A stretch of DNA of 64,000 nucleotides from Thunnus maccoyii (Eukaryota > Chordata > Actinopteri > Scombriformes > Scombridae): positions 11,673,501-11,737,500 of the forward strand of contig NC_056551.1 in NCBI RefSeq assembly GCF_910596095.1. Direction: 5' to 3'. A program made the translations under genes and the position numbers. Positions 62,701-64,000 of the stretch are shown piece after piece (the first letter of the stretch is position 1; each line of letters opens with the position of its first letter). The notes beneath the pieces are model-generated. The model did no database searches, was not told the origin of the DNA, and worked only from the letters and a program-made list of their open reading frames with translations.

Positions 62701-64000
62701 CCCTGTCTCCTTGGAATTACATTTTTTAGGAAACATAATTATGAGTTTGTGTATGTGGCAACAAAAGCACTTAAAAGTTATGGGAAGATGAAATGATTTA
62801 ATTTCAGTTTAATTAACAATATATCCTCATTATTTTGATTTAACAAAAAATGTAATTGAGAGGGCATTACGTTTCTGTCAAAACATATTGGCAGTTGGAA
62901 AATAAATTTTAATTAATCAAATGTTGTCTCCCTCGTATGGTCAGGCTAATGTAAAAAGCCTTACCATGGCAACTGTACAGTACTGTATCTTGGTAAGGGA
63001 GAAAAAAAACCCCAATATCTGATGTAAAATGAGAAATCGTTTCTGAGTTGTTTATTGCAACATTAATCTTTTCGTAGGAAAGACCTTAAGTGAAGAAAAT
63101 AATCAGAGAAAAGTTCAATTCTAACACAGGCATACAGTATATGAGCTGTGCCTGGATGACCCAGATAAACAGCTCTTCTTAGGGGTGCTGACACTGAATG
63201 CTTTTTTGGCAAAGAAGGATTTTTAATTGATTCAGTGGATTTGAAGCATTTCTGGTCTCCCGCTGATACACCCTTTTTTCCCACCTGGCACACCTTATGT
63301 TTTTGGAGAAATGCTCAGAGCACCCAAGCAGAAGTGGGTATTTGTTTTGTTAGATTATGTCTGTAGTAAAGACATAACATTTAGGGAATGGAGGCTGTTT
63401 CATCAGCAGAAAATATCATAAACAATATCTGGCTGGAGAGCTGTTATTGAAATGGGTGGTGATGTTTTTTTTTTTCTTTCTTTAGTCAGCTAATAATATT
63501 ACCTAATGTCATTAGCTGTGCAAGCTAAGTGATTGACAGCAGCTGACTTTACTGTACAAGGACAGTCCAGCCCTGTGCAGAGAATTCAAAATACAGCAAT
63601 AATGGTCTTTCCAAGCCAACAAAGTGTGTCGAGCATGATTGCTCAGATAGATGTGTTTTTGTTTTGTTTTGTTTTGGGGTTTTTTTTGCAATTATTGATA
63701 ATTATAATTGGAAAAATACCATTCACGTCTGGTGCTGCTCAGCTCATGAAAATACTGAGGCATACTTTGAGTTAAAACTTTGAATTCAGAAAAGCGTGGG
63801 CTTTAGACAGCATGACAAATGAAAGGATTTTACTCCTTAACTATTTCTTCAGTTATAGGACATGGTCATTTGCTTTCCCAGAAATCCATAGGATGTAAGC
63901 CACCGGGGGAAAAGAAATGTGCAAAGTGTCATTCTTTTCCCACAGGTTTTGCTTTACTAATAGGATCAAAGACGAAAAGGATGAAATGGAGAATAATCGA

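Larger units (their letters stand above)
57081..64000 (+). other. presumed first intron of the signal-peptide gene
   Basis: No exon could be recognised in this 6.9 kb. Contents: long TG arrays at 57433-57519 and 57703-57729, repeat fragments at 58241-58690, the second copy of a two-copy repeat at 59475-59700, T-tracts near 60921-60932 and 62022-62038, and otherwise AT-rich unique-looking sequence. Confidence 0.4.

Noticed and set aside
1-64000. CRISPR array, operon, prophage or other prokaryotic-type system
   Set aside because: The window is vertebrate nuclear DNA with spliced genes; the only regular tandem repeats are microsatellites.

Overview
This is a window of a ray-finned (teleost) fish nuclear genome, probably a percomorph. 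The evidence is four compact multi-exon genes whose encoded proteins closely match vertebrate families, GT-AG introns with vertebrate-type consensus, long (TG)n and (GATA)n arrays, and dispersed repeats of types common in fish genomes (L2-like and L1/Tx1-like LINE relics, tRNA-derived SINEs, hAT-like and palindromic miniature elements). Family names rest on memory of those families; no search was run.

Layout. (1) 1-20 kb is gene-dense. rnf170 (RING E3 ligase, minus strand, CDS 1735-4860), gpn3 (GPN-loop GTPase 3, plus, 8023-11255), arpc3 (Arp2/3 complex subunit 3, plus, 12152-15701) and ube2g1 (E2 ubiquitin-conjugating enzyme G1, minus, 17393-19693). All four reading frames can be assembled exon by exon with matching phases and no disruption. 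rnf170 and gpn3 are divergent, with a 5'-truncated L2-type LINE between them. arpc3 and ube2g1 are convergent, and their poly(A) signals lie about 190 bp apart. (2) 20-55.8 kb has no gene I can support. It is AT-rich non-coding DNA with repeat relics: an L1/Tx1-like LINE, a second LINE 3' end, a SINE, a nested repeat, several palindromic elements and microsatellites. Some stretches rich in homeodomain-type AATTA/TAAT motifs may be conserved non-coding elements. (3) 55.8-57.1 kb looks like the promoter, 5' UTR and first coding exon (57014-57080) of a plus-strand gene encoding a secreted or membrane protein. Its signal-peptide exon ends at a good phase-1 donor, and the rest of the gene lies beyond the window. 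(4) 57.1-64 kb is then most simply that gene's first intron, with microsatellites and repeats.

Functional links are loose. rnf170 (E3) and ube2g1 (E2) both belong to ubiquitin-dependent degradation linked to the ER. gpn3 assists RNA polymerase assembly and import, and arpc3 is part of the actin-nucleating Arp2/3 complex. Nothing indicates an operon-like or novel multi-gene system. The most interesting items are repeat biology (a four-copy fold-back family of up to about 660 bp with an internal orientation marker), the 3'-UTR intron of ube2g1, and the unidentified signal-peptide gene next to a 35-kb gene-poor stretch.
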